The notes beneath the pieces are model-generated. The model ran no database searches, was not told the DNA's origin, and saw only the letters and a program-made list of their open reading frames with translations. From positions 88,626 through 130,411 of the forward strand of contig JAKPPT010000092.1 of NCBI GenBank assembly GCA_029547205.1: 41,786 nucleotides of DNA, written 5' to 3'. The DNA is from Spirochaetota bacterium. GTDB taxonomy: Bacteria; Spirochaetota; Spirochaetia; Treponematales; UBA12059. Made by a program: the position numbers and the translations under genes. Below are positions 1-8,224 of the stretch, one piece after another. Within the stretch, counting starts at the first letter, position 1, and every line of letters begins with the position of its first letter.

Positions 1-1
1 T

Positions 2-451
2 GAAACTATTGGTTTGTATCCGCAACCAGTCCCCTTTTTCGGTTCCGCACTCATCAGCGGATTCTTTTGTTTACTCTTTGGAGGCGCTCCGCTCGATGCT
101 GTTTGTTCAGCACTCGCGGGAGCATTGCTCAACATCGTGAGACGCTGGCTCGCATCAAAACGCCAGCCCGACTTTATCCTCAATATTGCAGGTGGATTAT
201 ACGCAGCTCTCATTTCAGCACTGCTCGTATATGCTAGCATAGCCAGTCATCTCGATAAAACAAGCATCGGTATTATCATGCTCATGGTACCAGGTGTCAC
301 AATTGTCAATGCAATTCGAGATTTAATTTCTGGCGACCTCGTGGCAGGTATAGCACGAGCAGCAGATGCCTTTATTTCGGCTGCTGGTATTTCCATAGGA
401 GTCGGTATCGGTCTACAGATCTGGTCAGCATGGGTGGGACTTTTGCCATGA
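2..451 (+). CDS. ThrE-type exporter, larger subunit (C-terminal part; 5' end outside window)
   Basis: The frame is open to the left edge, so only the last 149 residues are visible. They form about five hydrophobic helices with small-residue-rich segments, typical of the transmembrane half of the ThrE/DUF1212 threonine-serine exporter family. The motif VPGVTIVNAIRDLISGD, near the middle of the visible part, is characteristic of these proteins. In this family the transporter is either one long protein or a pair of genes. Here the next gene, which overlaps the stop codon, supplies the second half. The likely role is export of small amino acids across the inner membrane, but the substrate is inferred from family membership. 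The missing N-terminal part should hold the cytoplasmic region. Confidence 0.8.
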   Translation, partial: ETIGLYPQPVPFFGSALISGFFCLLFGGAPLDAVCSALAGALLNIVRRWLASKRQPDFILNIAGGLYAALISALLVYASIASHLDKTSIGIIMLMVPGVTIVNAIRDLISGDLVAGIARAADAFISAAGISIGVGIGLQIWSAWVGLLP

Positions 452-903
452 ACTATATCACCGATGCTCTCTGGGCGCTTTTTGCTACCTGCGGTTCTGC
501 GCTACTCTTTCGCGTACCAAAAAAGGAGCTTTTTGCAGCTTCACTTGGAGGCGCAGTCGGATGGGTCGTGTACCTGCTCGTACAAGGATCAGCACATTCA
601 GAAACGGTTGCAGCGCTCATAGCTTCAATTGCTGTTGCTGTCTACGCTGAGGTTATCGGTTTTTTGAAACAAAAACCAGCGACACTCTACAGCACCTGTG
701 CAATTATACCGCTCGTACCAGGTGCTGGGATGTACTATACCATGTTTGAAGCTGTGCAGGGCTCTGCAGAAAAAGCCTGGGCAACAGGTTTTGCCACACT
801 TTCGATAGCTGGAGCAATCGCAGCAGGGCTCGCAATTGTTGCATCATTAACCAGGATTATCAAGCTGGATGGCAGACACTTTAGAAAATCCAGAGGAGAC
901 TAG
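448..903 (+). CDS. ThrE-type exporter, small subunit (DUF3815/ThrE_2-like)
   Basis: This is a 151-residue membrane protein with about five predicted helices and the motif IIPLVPGAGMYYTMFEAVQG in the second half. The same VPG signature occurs in the upstream partner and is typical of ThrE_2 proteins. I start it at the ATG at 448, whose bases overlap the TGA of the upstream gene in an ATGA arrangement, pointing to translational coupling. An in-frame ATG at 430 would add six residues. The pair most likely forms one inner-membrane amino-acid exporter. Alanine racemase follows directly, with its Shine-Dalgarno sequence inside the end of this gene, so the three are probably co-transcribed. Confidence 0.78.
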   Translation: MNYITDALWALFATCGSALLFRVPKKELFAASLGGAVGWVVYLLVQGSAHSETVAALIASIAVAVYAEVIGFLKQKPATLYSTCAIIPLVPGAGMYYTMFEAVQGSAEKAWATGFATLSIAGAIAAGLAIVASLTRIIKLDGRHFRKSRGD

Positions 904-907
904 TCAC

Positions 908-2041
908 ATGAATCTGATAATTCCTATGGATTCAAATAGACCTACCCGTGCAGAAGTCCGGATTAACGCTCTCTACAGAAATTTTTCTATAATTAAAAAT
1001 CTGGCTGGTTCAGCTAAAATTATGGCTATTGTCAAAGCTGATGCATACGGTCACGGGCTTCTCAGAATGGCACAGGAATTCGAAAAACTTGGCGCTGCAT
1101 ATCTCGGTGTGGCACTGGTCGAAGAAGGTGTTTTTCTGAGGAAAAACAATATTTCCCTGCCGATACTAGTCCTCGGACCCCTTGCTCAGCATCAAATCTC
1201 AGATTTTATAACCTACAACCTTGATGTTACCGTGCCATCACTTGAAAAGGCCAGAGCGATTTCCGAAGAAGCCTTGCAGCTTGGTCGTACAGCCCGGATA
1301 CATATCAAAATTGATACCGGTATGGGCAGAATCGGTATGCAATGGAATAGGAATGTTATTGAAACAATAAAAACCATCATAGCATTGCCACAGCTCAGCC
1401 TTGAGGGGATATTTTCTCATTTTGCCTGCGCCGATACTAATCCTGCTGTTACCAATGAGCAAATAGCACGATTTTCCAACATTATTGCTGAGTGCAAACG
1501 TATTATCGACAAACCATTTCTAGCACATATCGCTAATTCTGCCGGGCTCATTCAGTATCCCCATGCCCTATTTGATATGGTACGCCCAGGCATTGCTCTG
1601 TACGGCTACAACCCGGTTCCTGAAAACAGCCTTAAACTTGAACCAGTTCTCAGGCTTATGTCCAGAGTAGCCTACTTTAAAGTTGTTGATGCGGGCATAT
1701 CGATCAGCTACGGGCACACCTACACTGTATCGCAACCAACACGAATTGTAACAATCCCAATTGGTTATGCGGATGGCTACTCGCGCTGTTTTTCTAACAG
1801 AGCCCCTGTCATTATTAGAGGAAAAACCTACACGGTGACAGGTATCGTGTGCATGGATCAACTTATGGTGGATATCGGGCCGGATGGCACTGCGTATAAT
1901 GGAGATGATGTCCTACTATTTGGTATTAAAAACGGTGATGCTATTCAACTCGAAACTTTATGTACAATCGCTCAGACGATTCCCTACGAGCTTCTCTGCC
2001 GAATCAGTTCACGTGTTCCCAGAATTTATGTAGATGAGTAA
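908..2041 (+). CDS. alr: Alanine racemase
   Basis: PLP-dependent interconversion of L- and D-alanine, supplying D-alanine for peptidoglycan. The PLP lysine is K43 in the motif AIVKADAYGHG, and the C-terminal domain carries CMDQLMVDIG, which follows the usual family pattern. The protein is 377 residues, the normal length. I choose the ATG at 908 because GAGGAG at 893-898 lies 9 nt upstream. An in-frame ATG at 869 would overlap the previous gene by 35 bases and has no such site. The gene overlaps nothing downstream, but its last eight or so codons recur as degraded copies near 2079-2105 and 2142-2159 (see findings). Confidence 0.96.
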   Translation: MNLIIPMDSNRPTRAEVRINALYRNFSIIKNLAGSAKIMAIVKADAYGHGLLRMAQEFEKLGAAYLGVALVEEGVFLRKNNISLPILVLGPLAQHQISDFITYNLDVTVPSLEKARAISEEALQLGRTARIHIKIDTGMGRIGMQWNRNVIETIKTIIALPQLSLEGIFSHFACADTNPAVTNEQIARFSNIIAECKRIIDKPFLAHIANSAGLIQYPHALFDMVRPGIALYGYNPVPENSLKLEPVLRLMSRVAYFKVVDAGISISYGHTYTVSQPTRIVTIPIGYADGYSRCFSNRAPVIIRGKTYTVTGIVCMDQLMVDIGPDGTAYNGDDVLLFGIKNGDAIQLETLCTIAQTIPYELLCRISSRVPRIYVDE

Positions 2042-2154
2042 AGGGATGCGCCCAGCGTGTGGCCACATATCTTGTAGGTTCTTAGCATTTATGTTGATGA
2101 ATAAAGCAAAGAGGGGGAAAGAAGGATTATCACAGGCTATGTTTCCCAGCATTT

Positions 2155-2201
2155 ATGTATAGTTAAAAGGGCACCCTGTAGTACCCCTTTTAACTATACA
2201 T
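2155..2201 (+). terminator. Long stem-loop downstream of alr
   Basis: A perfect 17-bp inverted repeat (2155-2171 with 2185-2201) encloses a 13-nt loop and is followed by a short T run at 2201-2205. The stem begins inside the third copy of the alr 3'-end repeat. It fits a rho-independent terminator for the alr transcript, about 110 bases after the stop codon. The low-GC outer stem makes the strength uncertain. Confidence 0.65.
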
Positions 2202-2205
2202 TTTT

Positions 2206-2658
2206 CAATACTTTGTTCATCAAAACTTACTTTTACTTATACACTTATACTAACTAACCTTTTTTTACATCGATTTTACCGTTGTCGTTCTATACTTTTT
2301 TTAATTATACAATTTTTAACTAGAGATTTTGTACTGGCTTATTACATAACTCCAACCACCATATCATATACAGCAAAATGTATGCCAAACACAAAACAAA
2401 AAAAGATGATTCTATTTTATTATAATGTAAATACTTATTAGTTTATTTAATAATATTTCGTTAGTTTCTAAAAAGCTCTGGTGTGCATTTTTATACCATT
2501 TTCAGATACAAAAAAACGTATTTTTTTGCATTATAAACAATTATGCATTTATGCAAATGTGTAACATGTGCAATTTTGCACACCCTTAAACTAAATTTGT
2601 CAACTGGTTCATAGTAATGCTACGAGGTGTTTGCATAGTAGTATTTCATAATGCAGAC
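2206..2658. other. AT-rich convergent intergenic region, no gene seen
   Basis: This stretch lies between the end of alr (+) and the end of the NtrC-type regulator (-). It is very AT-rich, lacks any open frame with a recognisable protein, and has no tRNA-like or repeat-array structure. It contains several short TGCA-centred palindromes at about 2530-2585, including a TGTGCAA/TTTTGCACA type hairpin near 2563-2580. These could act as terminators or protein-binding sites, but nothing more specific can be supported. Confidence 0.6.
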
Positions 2659-4044
2659 TCAGGTTTTATTCACTCGTCGATTGAGAGCACTTCGCGACAG
2701 TCCCAGAACCTGTGCAGCCAAACCTTGATTGTTATTATACCGACGCAATGCCTCAGCAATTAGAGCTTCTTCTGCTTCCTCTATTGTTGGTAACATTTCT
2801 AAAGAAGAAAAAATATCATCGAGTGTATGATTTTGAATGAGTGGAACTGTATTATTTCGAATCTTAGCTGCGATGCTGTCGAGGGTGAGTACCTGTCCCT
2901 CCAGTCTGCTTACAGCATCGGAAATGATTCCTTCAAGTTCTCTGATATTACCAGGAAACGAATAATTATTGAGTAATGTATAAACTTCTTGAGGAATTCG
3001 CGTTATTTTTTTATTGAAGTTTTTGCATGCGCGCATAACAAAATGTTTAACAAGATACGGTATATCCCCTTTTCTTTCTCGTAAAGGAGGAAGAACAATA
3101 TTATGCGCTTCTAATCTGTAGTATAAGTCAGCTCGATAGGTTCCATTTAGCACAGCAGCTTTCAAATCTTTATGTGTTGCAGTAACAATAAGTGCGTCAG
3201 TTGCCTTTTGTGCATCTGACCCGAGCGGATAATATTTTTTTTGCTCAACAAGCCTAAGGAGTTTTACCTGACTCTGCATGCTTAGATCTCCAATTTCATC
3301 AAGGAAGAGTGTCCCTCCTGTTGCTTTTTCAATAAGTCCTGCTCGGTCTGTACCCGCACCCGAATAAGCGCCTTTTTTGTGCCCGAATAAAGTATCACTA
3401 AAAAGCGTATCATCAAGCCCTGCTATATTTACAGTTACTAGTTCACCTTTTCTTCCTGATGCTTTATGAATTGCCTGCGCAATGAGCTCTTTTCCTGTCC
3501 CAGACTCGCCATTTACCAGAATTGCTTTATCTGTTTTTGATACGTTCAATATGTATTGAAATATTTTTAACATTACCGGATCCTGAGTGATAATATATCC
3601 GAAAATTTCAGGATCAATTTCATTTTTACTAAGCAGAGTATCTTTCAGTGCACGATTATCAGAGATAAGTGATTCTATTTGTATTGCATGATTGATACTT
3701 GCAATTAGTCGAGCGCTTTCAGCAGTTTTGGGTACATAATCAAACGCGCCTGTTTGCATGCATCGCACAGCTGTATCAATTTCATCAACAGCCGTAGAAA
3801 CTATTACAAAAACAGATGGATATTCAGTTACCATTTTTTCAAGCACTGTAAATCCATCAACTTTTGGCATTAGAAGATCGAGAATTAAAACAAATACTTT
3901 TTCAGTTTTTAATATTTCCCACAATTCATCAACATTATCTGTTATTTTTATATTATTAAAATTATAAAATTTTAGTGTCCTTTCCGTTCGTTTTAATACA
4001 CCTGTATCATCGTCAAGTATGACAATGAGGTGAGAATCGTGCAT
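2659..4044 (-). CDS. Sigma-54-dependent NtrC-family response regulator
   Basis: A 461-residue bacterial enhancer-binding protein. Residues 1-125 form a receiver domain with the acidic cluster (ILDDDTG), the phospho-acceptor Asp in LILDLLMP, the Thr/Ser in IVSTA and the Lys in YVPK. Residues about 145-370 are a sigma-54 AAA+ domain with Walker A GESGTGKE and Walker B GGTLFLDEIGD. The C-terminus is a Fis-type helix-turn-helix (NNNQGLAAQVLGLSRSALNR). The sigma-54 contact loop reads GAYSGA instead of the usual GAFTGA. The start codon sits 2 nt after the kinase stop, with AGGAG in the end of the kinase gene. It is the obvious partner of that kinase and should activate sigma-54 promoters, none of which I could place in this window. 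Confidence 0.95.
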   Translation of the reverse strand: MHDSHLIVILDDDTGVLKRTERTLKFYNFNNIKITDNVDELWEILKTEKVFVLILDLLMPKVDGFTVLEKMVTEYPSVFVIVSTAVDEIDTAVRCMQTGAFDYVPKTAESARLIASINHAIQIESLISDNRALKDTLLSKNEIDPEIFGYIITQDPVMLKIFQYILNVSKTDKAILVNGESGTGKELIAQAIHKASGRKGELVTVNIAGLDDTLFSDTLFGHKKGAYSGAGTDRAGLIEKATGGTLFLDEIGDLSMQSQVKLLRLVEQKKYYPLGSDAQKATDALIVTATHKDLKAAVLNGTYRADLYYRLEAHNIVLPPLRERKGDIPYLVKHFVMRACKNFNKKITRIPQEVYTLLNNYSFPGNIRELEGIISDAVSRLEGQVLTLDSIAAKIRNNTVPLIQNHTLDDIFSSLEMLPTIEEAEEALIAEALRRYNNNQGLAAQVLGLSRSALNRRVNKT

Positions 4045-4046
4045 AT

Positions 4047-7000
4047 TTATACTCCTTCCTCTATTAGAGCTGGAAATAGTATTTTAAATTTTGTACCGAT
4101 ATCTTTTTTTGTCTCAACATGTATTTCCGCGTTATGTTCTTTAACAATACCATATACTACTGGCAAACCAAGTCCTGTACCGCCCATTTCACGTCTTGTA
4201 GTAAAAAAAGGATCAAAAATAAAAGGTAAAATATCATCCTTAATACCGCATCCTTCATCCTCTACAATCAATACAACACATGACTGATTATTTACTTTTT
4301 CCGCATATGTTTTAACTAATATTTTTTTACTTTTATCAGGCAGTGAATGAATTGCATTTTCAATAAGATTTACTAATATTTGGACTATTTTCATTGCATC
4401 ACCATTTATGTTTGGAATATCTTGTCCTAATTCTAAAACAAAATTAGAGGTCCCATTTTTTATTGTATGATTTAATAAACGTAGTGCATACTCAACAACA
4501 CCATTTATGTTAATTGGCTTTAGCATTTGAGTATTTCCCGTTCGCACATACAACCTTAAATCATCTATTATTTTGCTTATTTGTATTGCACTCATATAAA
4601 TATCGTTAAGCATTTTGGGGAATTCATTTTTTACTTCAGTATACGTAAAACCACCAGAAAATAACTCATCTTGGTTAAATCCAATTTTATCTACTTCTTG
4701 TAATAATCGCTCTCCAACAGCACGAATAATAGGTACATTTCTTAATACTGCATTATTCGGCGTGTTAATTTCATGAGCTATTCCTGCAGTTAGCCATGCA
4801 AGACTTTTTAATTTATCAAGCTCTGATATCCTTTGTTGATTTTCCAATTGGTTTTCTATGCTTTCATTTATTTGAATATGCATTTTTATTCGTGCAATTA
4901 ATTCATAAATATTTATTGGCTTTGTAATAAAATCATCTGCACCAGCTTTAAAAACAGTATCGATATTATCATGCTTCGTTATACTTGTAATAACAATAAT
5001 TGGAATTCTTTTTTTCATTATTTCAAATATTTCTTCAATAAATTCATGCCAATCCATATCGAGCAAGGAATCACTTAAAAGTATAATTTTTGCGTCACCA
5101 TAGTTTTTTAAATAATCAAGCCCTCGATGACCAGAAACAACAGCCTGTACAGTATATCCCATTTTTTCGAGATTTCGTTTTAATGCATATAGAATTATTG
5201 GCTCATCTTCAACAATGAGTACTTTTGTATTTTTATTTTTCATATCTGTTTTTTGATTAAAAGCATAGTCAATTTTATCTTGAGTATATGTATCTGTACT
5301 GGCAGCATCAAAAGACTGTAAAATTTTAATACTAATATTTATAATTTTTTCTTCAATATAAATATCTATTTCCAATTCGGCAAACTTACTTAATGCTAAT
5401 AGCTCCTCTTCATATATTTTTCTGTTTTCTGTATTTTCTAATGATGAATAATTTTTTATATTTTCAGCGGAAATATTAATGATTACATATGGCTTAGATT
5501 CTATTACACTAACAGTTACATCACTCGAACCTGATATTGTATAAACAAATAATATAGCTTTAACAAACAGCCATTCAACTATTTCCTGATCTACCAAAAC
5601 ATCTATATTTATTACTTTTATATCATTTACTTTTATATTGCAATCATAGTATTTAAGATAAGAATTTGCATTGTATAACAACCTGGCTAAATTTATGTAT
5701 TCTCGATTTTTCACTTTATCCAGGACTGCGTACATTTCTGTATATGGCAAATAGTGTCCTAGCTCAATTTTCCATATTGTAGCAAACTTCTTTATATTTT
5801 CTTCATTTGTGCTTCCAACAATATCATCGAGCATTACCATTATTTCTGACACAGGTTTACATAAAAGCCCACGAATTATTTTTAACCTTTGGTGTAATTC
5901 TTTTTCCAACTGATCATATTTTTCAGATAATTTTTCTTCGATATTATTGGCTGAAATCATTATCTTTTTATAGTGAACCCATTCATAATTTTTTAGTATT
6001 AACAATAGAATCGATAACAAAATGCCATAATGTAAAAATCTATGATTAAAAGAAAAGTTTTTATTAAAAAGTGATTCAAGTATATTTACAAATAAAAAAA
6101 CTATACTAGTAATTTGAACTACAAAACCATACTTTTTTGCTATTTCTGTAGTATATTTAAAAGTATTATTATAATATAATACAACTAAAAATAAGATCAT
6201 TATAAATGTAGTAGATAATATTTCAGCTATAAACAGATAACCAGAAAAAATAAGCAGCATAAATATGCTTATCAAAAGCAAACTAGAATGTAACCATTCT
6301 TTATTCATTCGTGATGATATTAATAGTTTTAAAACACAGAATGCAACCCCGCCCGATAAAACCATTATTATTGTTTCAATATAATTCAAATGTAATGAAT
6401 GTATTGAAAAAAAGCCTGTTCTTACAATCAAAATTCCAAAATATGATAATATATAAATAACAATAAAAATATACGCAATAAGTTTTCTATTATCTTTTTT
6501 TTCTAATATTCTTGATATGTTAGAAATTACAATTAATAATATACCCAACCAAATTCCAACTAATAAAAATAGTAATTCCTGCAATTTAACAAAATTATTT
6601 TTATCATATGTAAAGACTCTTATATTACCAGGATCACCTGCAAACTGTAAATATAAGTTATACTCTTTTTCATTTAGTTTTGAAGCAACATCAAGAACTA
6701 TTTTCCTATTGGTATTTTTTAACAACACACTATTATAATCAGATTTTTTTAAAATATTTTTATTGTTTTTATTGATTATATATGCTGATTTTAAAAAGGC
6801 GTTATCAGTATATATCATCAAAACATTGCCTTCAACTTGATCCGATGTCACCTTAATTGAAAGCCAAATATTTTGTGATTTTTTAACAATGTTAAAGTTT
6901 TTAAAGAAAAAATTATCATCTATTCTATTTTTATATAAATATAATGGAATAAAATGTGTAAAATCAGTTTCAAAATTAAGCGAAGCATAAGGTAAATTTA

Positions 7001-7163
7001 TTCCCATTTCCTCATATAGGTATACAGAATATTCTAAATTTTTTCCAATTGTAATCAAATTATCAAAAATCATTAGCAATGAAGCCACTATAATAACAAC
7101 TAGTATTAACAGAAGGTATTTTATTGAAAAAATTACTTCACGATATGATGATTTTTTTTTCAT
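4047..7163 (-). CDS. Hybrid sensor histidine kinase with 7TM-type N-terminus, degenerate kinase-like middle and internal receiver
   Basis: 1038 residues in this apparent order: a membrane helix at about 15-35, an extracytoplasmic segment to about 190, seven or so helices to about 405 (7TMR-DISM-like), a coiled coil, a divergent kinase-like core at about 420-630, a receiver domain at about 645-770, then a canonical HisKA and HATPase module. The catalytic His is H797 in AHEINTP. The N box is NLIENAI near 935 and the G box GGTGLGL near 997. In the receiver the acceptor Asp is replaced by Ser697 (IILLSDSLLDMDW), although the ED pair, Thr and Lys remain. It overlaps the PHP gene by 26 bases and has GAGAGG 6 nt before ATG. 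Base composition is much more AT-rich than the neighbours. It should phosphorylate the regulator encoded just downstream. The signal it senses is unknown. Confidence 0.9.
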   Translation of the reverse strand: MKKKSSYREVIFSIKYLLLILVVIIVASLLMIFDNLITIGKNLEYSVYLYEEMGINLPYASLNFETDFTHFIPLYLYKNRIDDNFFFKNFNIVKKSQNIWLSIKVTSDQVEGNVLMIYTDNAFLKSAYIINKNNKNILKKSDYNSVLLKNTNRKIVLDVASKLNEKEYNLYLQFAGDPGNIRVFTYDKNNFVKLQELLFLLVGIWLGILLIVISNISRILEKKDNRKLIAYIFIVIYILSYFGILIVRTGFFSIHSLHLNYIETIIMVLSGGVAFCVLKLLISSRMNKEWLHSSLLLISIFMLLIFSGYLFIAEILSTTFIMILFLVVLYYNNTFKYTTEIAKKYGFVVQITSIVFLFVNILESLFNKNFSFNHRFLHYGILLSILLLILKNYEWVHYKKIMISANNIEEKLSEKYDQLEKELHQRLKIIRGLLCKPVSEIMVMLDDIVGSTNEENIKKFATIWKIELGHYLPYTEMYAVLDKVKNREYINLARLLYNANSYLKYYDCNIKVNDIKVINIDVLVDQEIVEWLFVKAILFVYTISGSSDVTVSVIESKPYVIINISAENIKNYSSLENTENRKIYEEELLALSKFAELEIDIYIEEKIINISIKILQSFDAASTDTYTQDKIDYAFNQKTDMKNKNTKVLIVEDEPIILYALKRNLEKMGYTVQAVVSGHRGLDYLKNYGDAKIILLSDSLLDMDWHEFIEEIFEIMKKRIPIIVITSITKHDNIDTVFKAGADDFITKPINIYELIARIKMHIQINESIENQLENQQRISELDKLKSLAWLTAGIAHEINTPNNAVLRNVPIIRAVGERLLQEVDKIGFNQDELFSGGFTYTEVKNEFPKMLNDIYMSAIQISKIIDDLRLYVRTGNTQMLKPININGVVEYALRLLNHTIKNGTSNFVLELGQDIPNINGDAMKIVQILVNLIENAIHSLPDKSKKILVKTYAEKVNNQSCVVLIVEDEGCGIKDDILPFIFDPFFTTRREMGGTGLGLPVVYGIVKEHNAEIHVETKKDIGTKFKILFPALIEEGV

Positions 7164-7860
7164 ATAAGACCTCTCTTAAATTTTCAATATTTACATATCC
7201 CTGATTATTTATTAAATTGCATTCTGTATCAATAACAAAATTTCTTCGACCTATTTGTTCTGGATGATGAGCATCAGAATTTTTTATAACTGCAAGCTTC
7301 CCATGATATGATTCTTCTCTGATTACTTCCACAGCATCATAATTACCTTCTGGTAGAAATCCAAGCTGGCTTATTGCACCATAAGCAGGACGATCTATGT
7401 GTGATGGAATAACAATAGCCCCCGCTGCTTTCCCATTTCTGATTACATCATCAAATGACCAATCGGTAGCCATACCAAGATAGTAGTCTAAAATATCAAG
7501 TACATTTTCATGTTCATCAACAACTACTTCTTCTCCAAACATATCAACATTGTATTTTATTTTTGGTTGAACCTTGCTAATTTCATTTGAAAAAATCAAA
7601 GCCTCATCAGGTGTTCCAAAAATACAGAGTATATGTACTTCTTCAATACTGGTCACTTCAATTCCAAAAAGCGGTATTATTCCATATTGTCGAGCATTAA
7701 TATCCCAGGCAGGTGCATTTAATGCAGAATTATGATCAGTCAACGCCATTAAGCCAATACCGCGCGCTTTAGCATGCTCAGCAATAAACCGCGGTGACAT
7801 TTCAAGACTACCACAAGGAGAAAGGCATGAATGATTGTGTAGATCGGCCCGTATTCTCAC
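7138..7860 (-). CDS. PHP-domain metal-dependent phosphoesterase
   Basis: A 240-residue stand-alone PHP protein. The metal-binding residues are intact: DLHNHS near the N-terminus, LTDHN near residue 42, GIEVTSIEEVH, IPSHID and NSDAHH near the C-terminus. The fold hydrolyses phosphoester bonds using two or three metal ions. In the DNA polymerase-associated and YciV-type relatives the substrate is a nucleotide or oligonucleotide, but the substrate here cannot be read from sequence. The gene overlaps the DRTGG gene by four bases (ATGA) and the kinase gene by 26, so the three are translated from one message. PHP proteins of this type are commonly encoded beside DRTGG and ATPase regulators in [FeFe]-hydrogenase loci of anaerobes. 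Confidence 0.9.
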   Translation of the reverse strand: MRIRADLHNHSCLSPCGSLEMSPRFIAEHAKARGIGLMALTDHNSALNAPAWDINARQYGIIPLFGIEVTSIEEVHILCIFGTPDEALIFSNEISKVQPKIKYNVDMFGEEVVVDEHENVLDILDYYLGMATDWSFDDVIRNGKAAGAIVIPSHIDRPAYGAISQLGFLPEGNYDAVEVIREESYHGKLAVIKNSDAHHPEQIGRRNFVIDTECNLINNQGYVNIENLREVLYEKKIIIS

Positions 7861-8192
7861 TTACGCATAAATTCCTGATACAAGATTCCCGAAACCTCAA
7901 ATTGATTTTTTTGAGTCCTAAATAAAGCAATTGATTCTTTTTCTGCTGCTTCAATCATATCTTCAGGAACGGGTCTAGTATTGCAAATTATAATTGCTGG
8001 CATCCCAATTAATGTTGCTACTGCAATACTATTTTTGTGTGCCTGAATAGTAATTAAAACCTGCCCTTCCTGAGCATTCGCCATTACATCGGATAGTAAA
8101 TCTGATGTATATCCACCTGTAATAGTTCTATCAGCGTTTGTAACAACAACCTGTTCAAAATCAAATCGTTCCATGATATCTTTAATCTTCAT
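7857..8192 (-). CDS. DRTGG-domain protein
   Basis: A 111-residue protein consisting almost entirely of one DRTGG domain, the signature appearing as NADRTITGGYTSDLLSD near residues 19-35. The domain also occurs in phosphotransacetylase and in proteins once annotated as HPr serine kinase fragments, and is thought to bind a small ligand or nucleotide. AGAGGAG lies 5 nt before the ATG. It sits between a CBS/ATPase protein and a PHP phosphoesterase, a trio seen repeatedly next to [FeFe] hydrogenase and NADH-dependent redox enzyme genes. No hydrogenase is present in this window. A role in redox or energy signalling is inferred from that context only. Confidence 0.85.
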   Translation of the reverse strand: MKIKDIMERFDFEQVVVTNADRTITGGYTSDLLSDVMANAQEGQVLITIQAHKNSIAVATLIGMPAIIICNTRPVPEDMIEAAEKESIALFRTQKNQFEVSGILYQEFMRK

Positions 8193-8224
8193 AAAACTCC
8201 TCTTACTATTCCATATATAATTAA

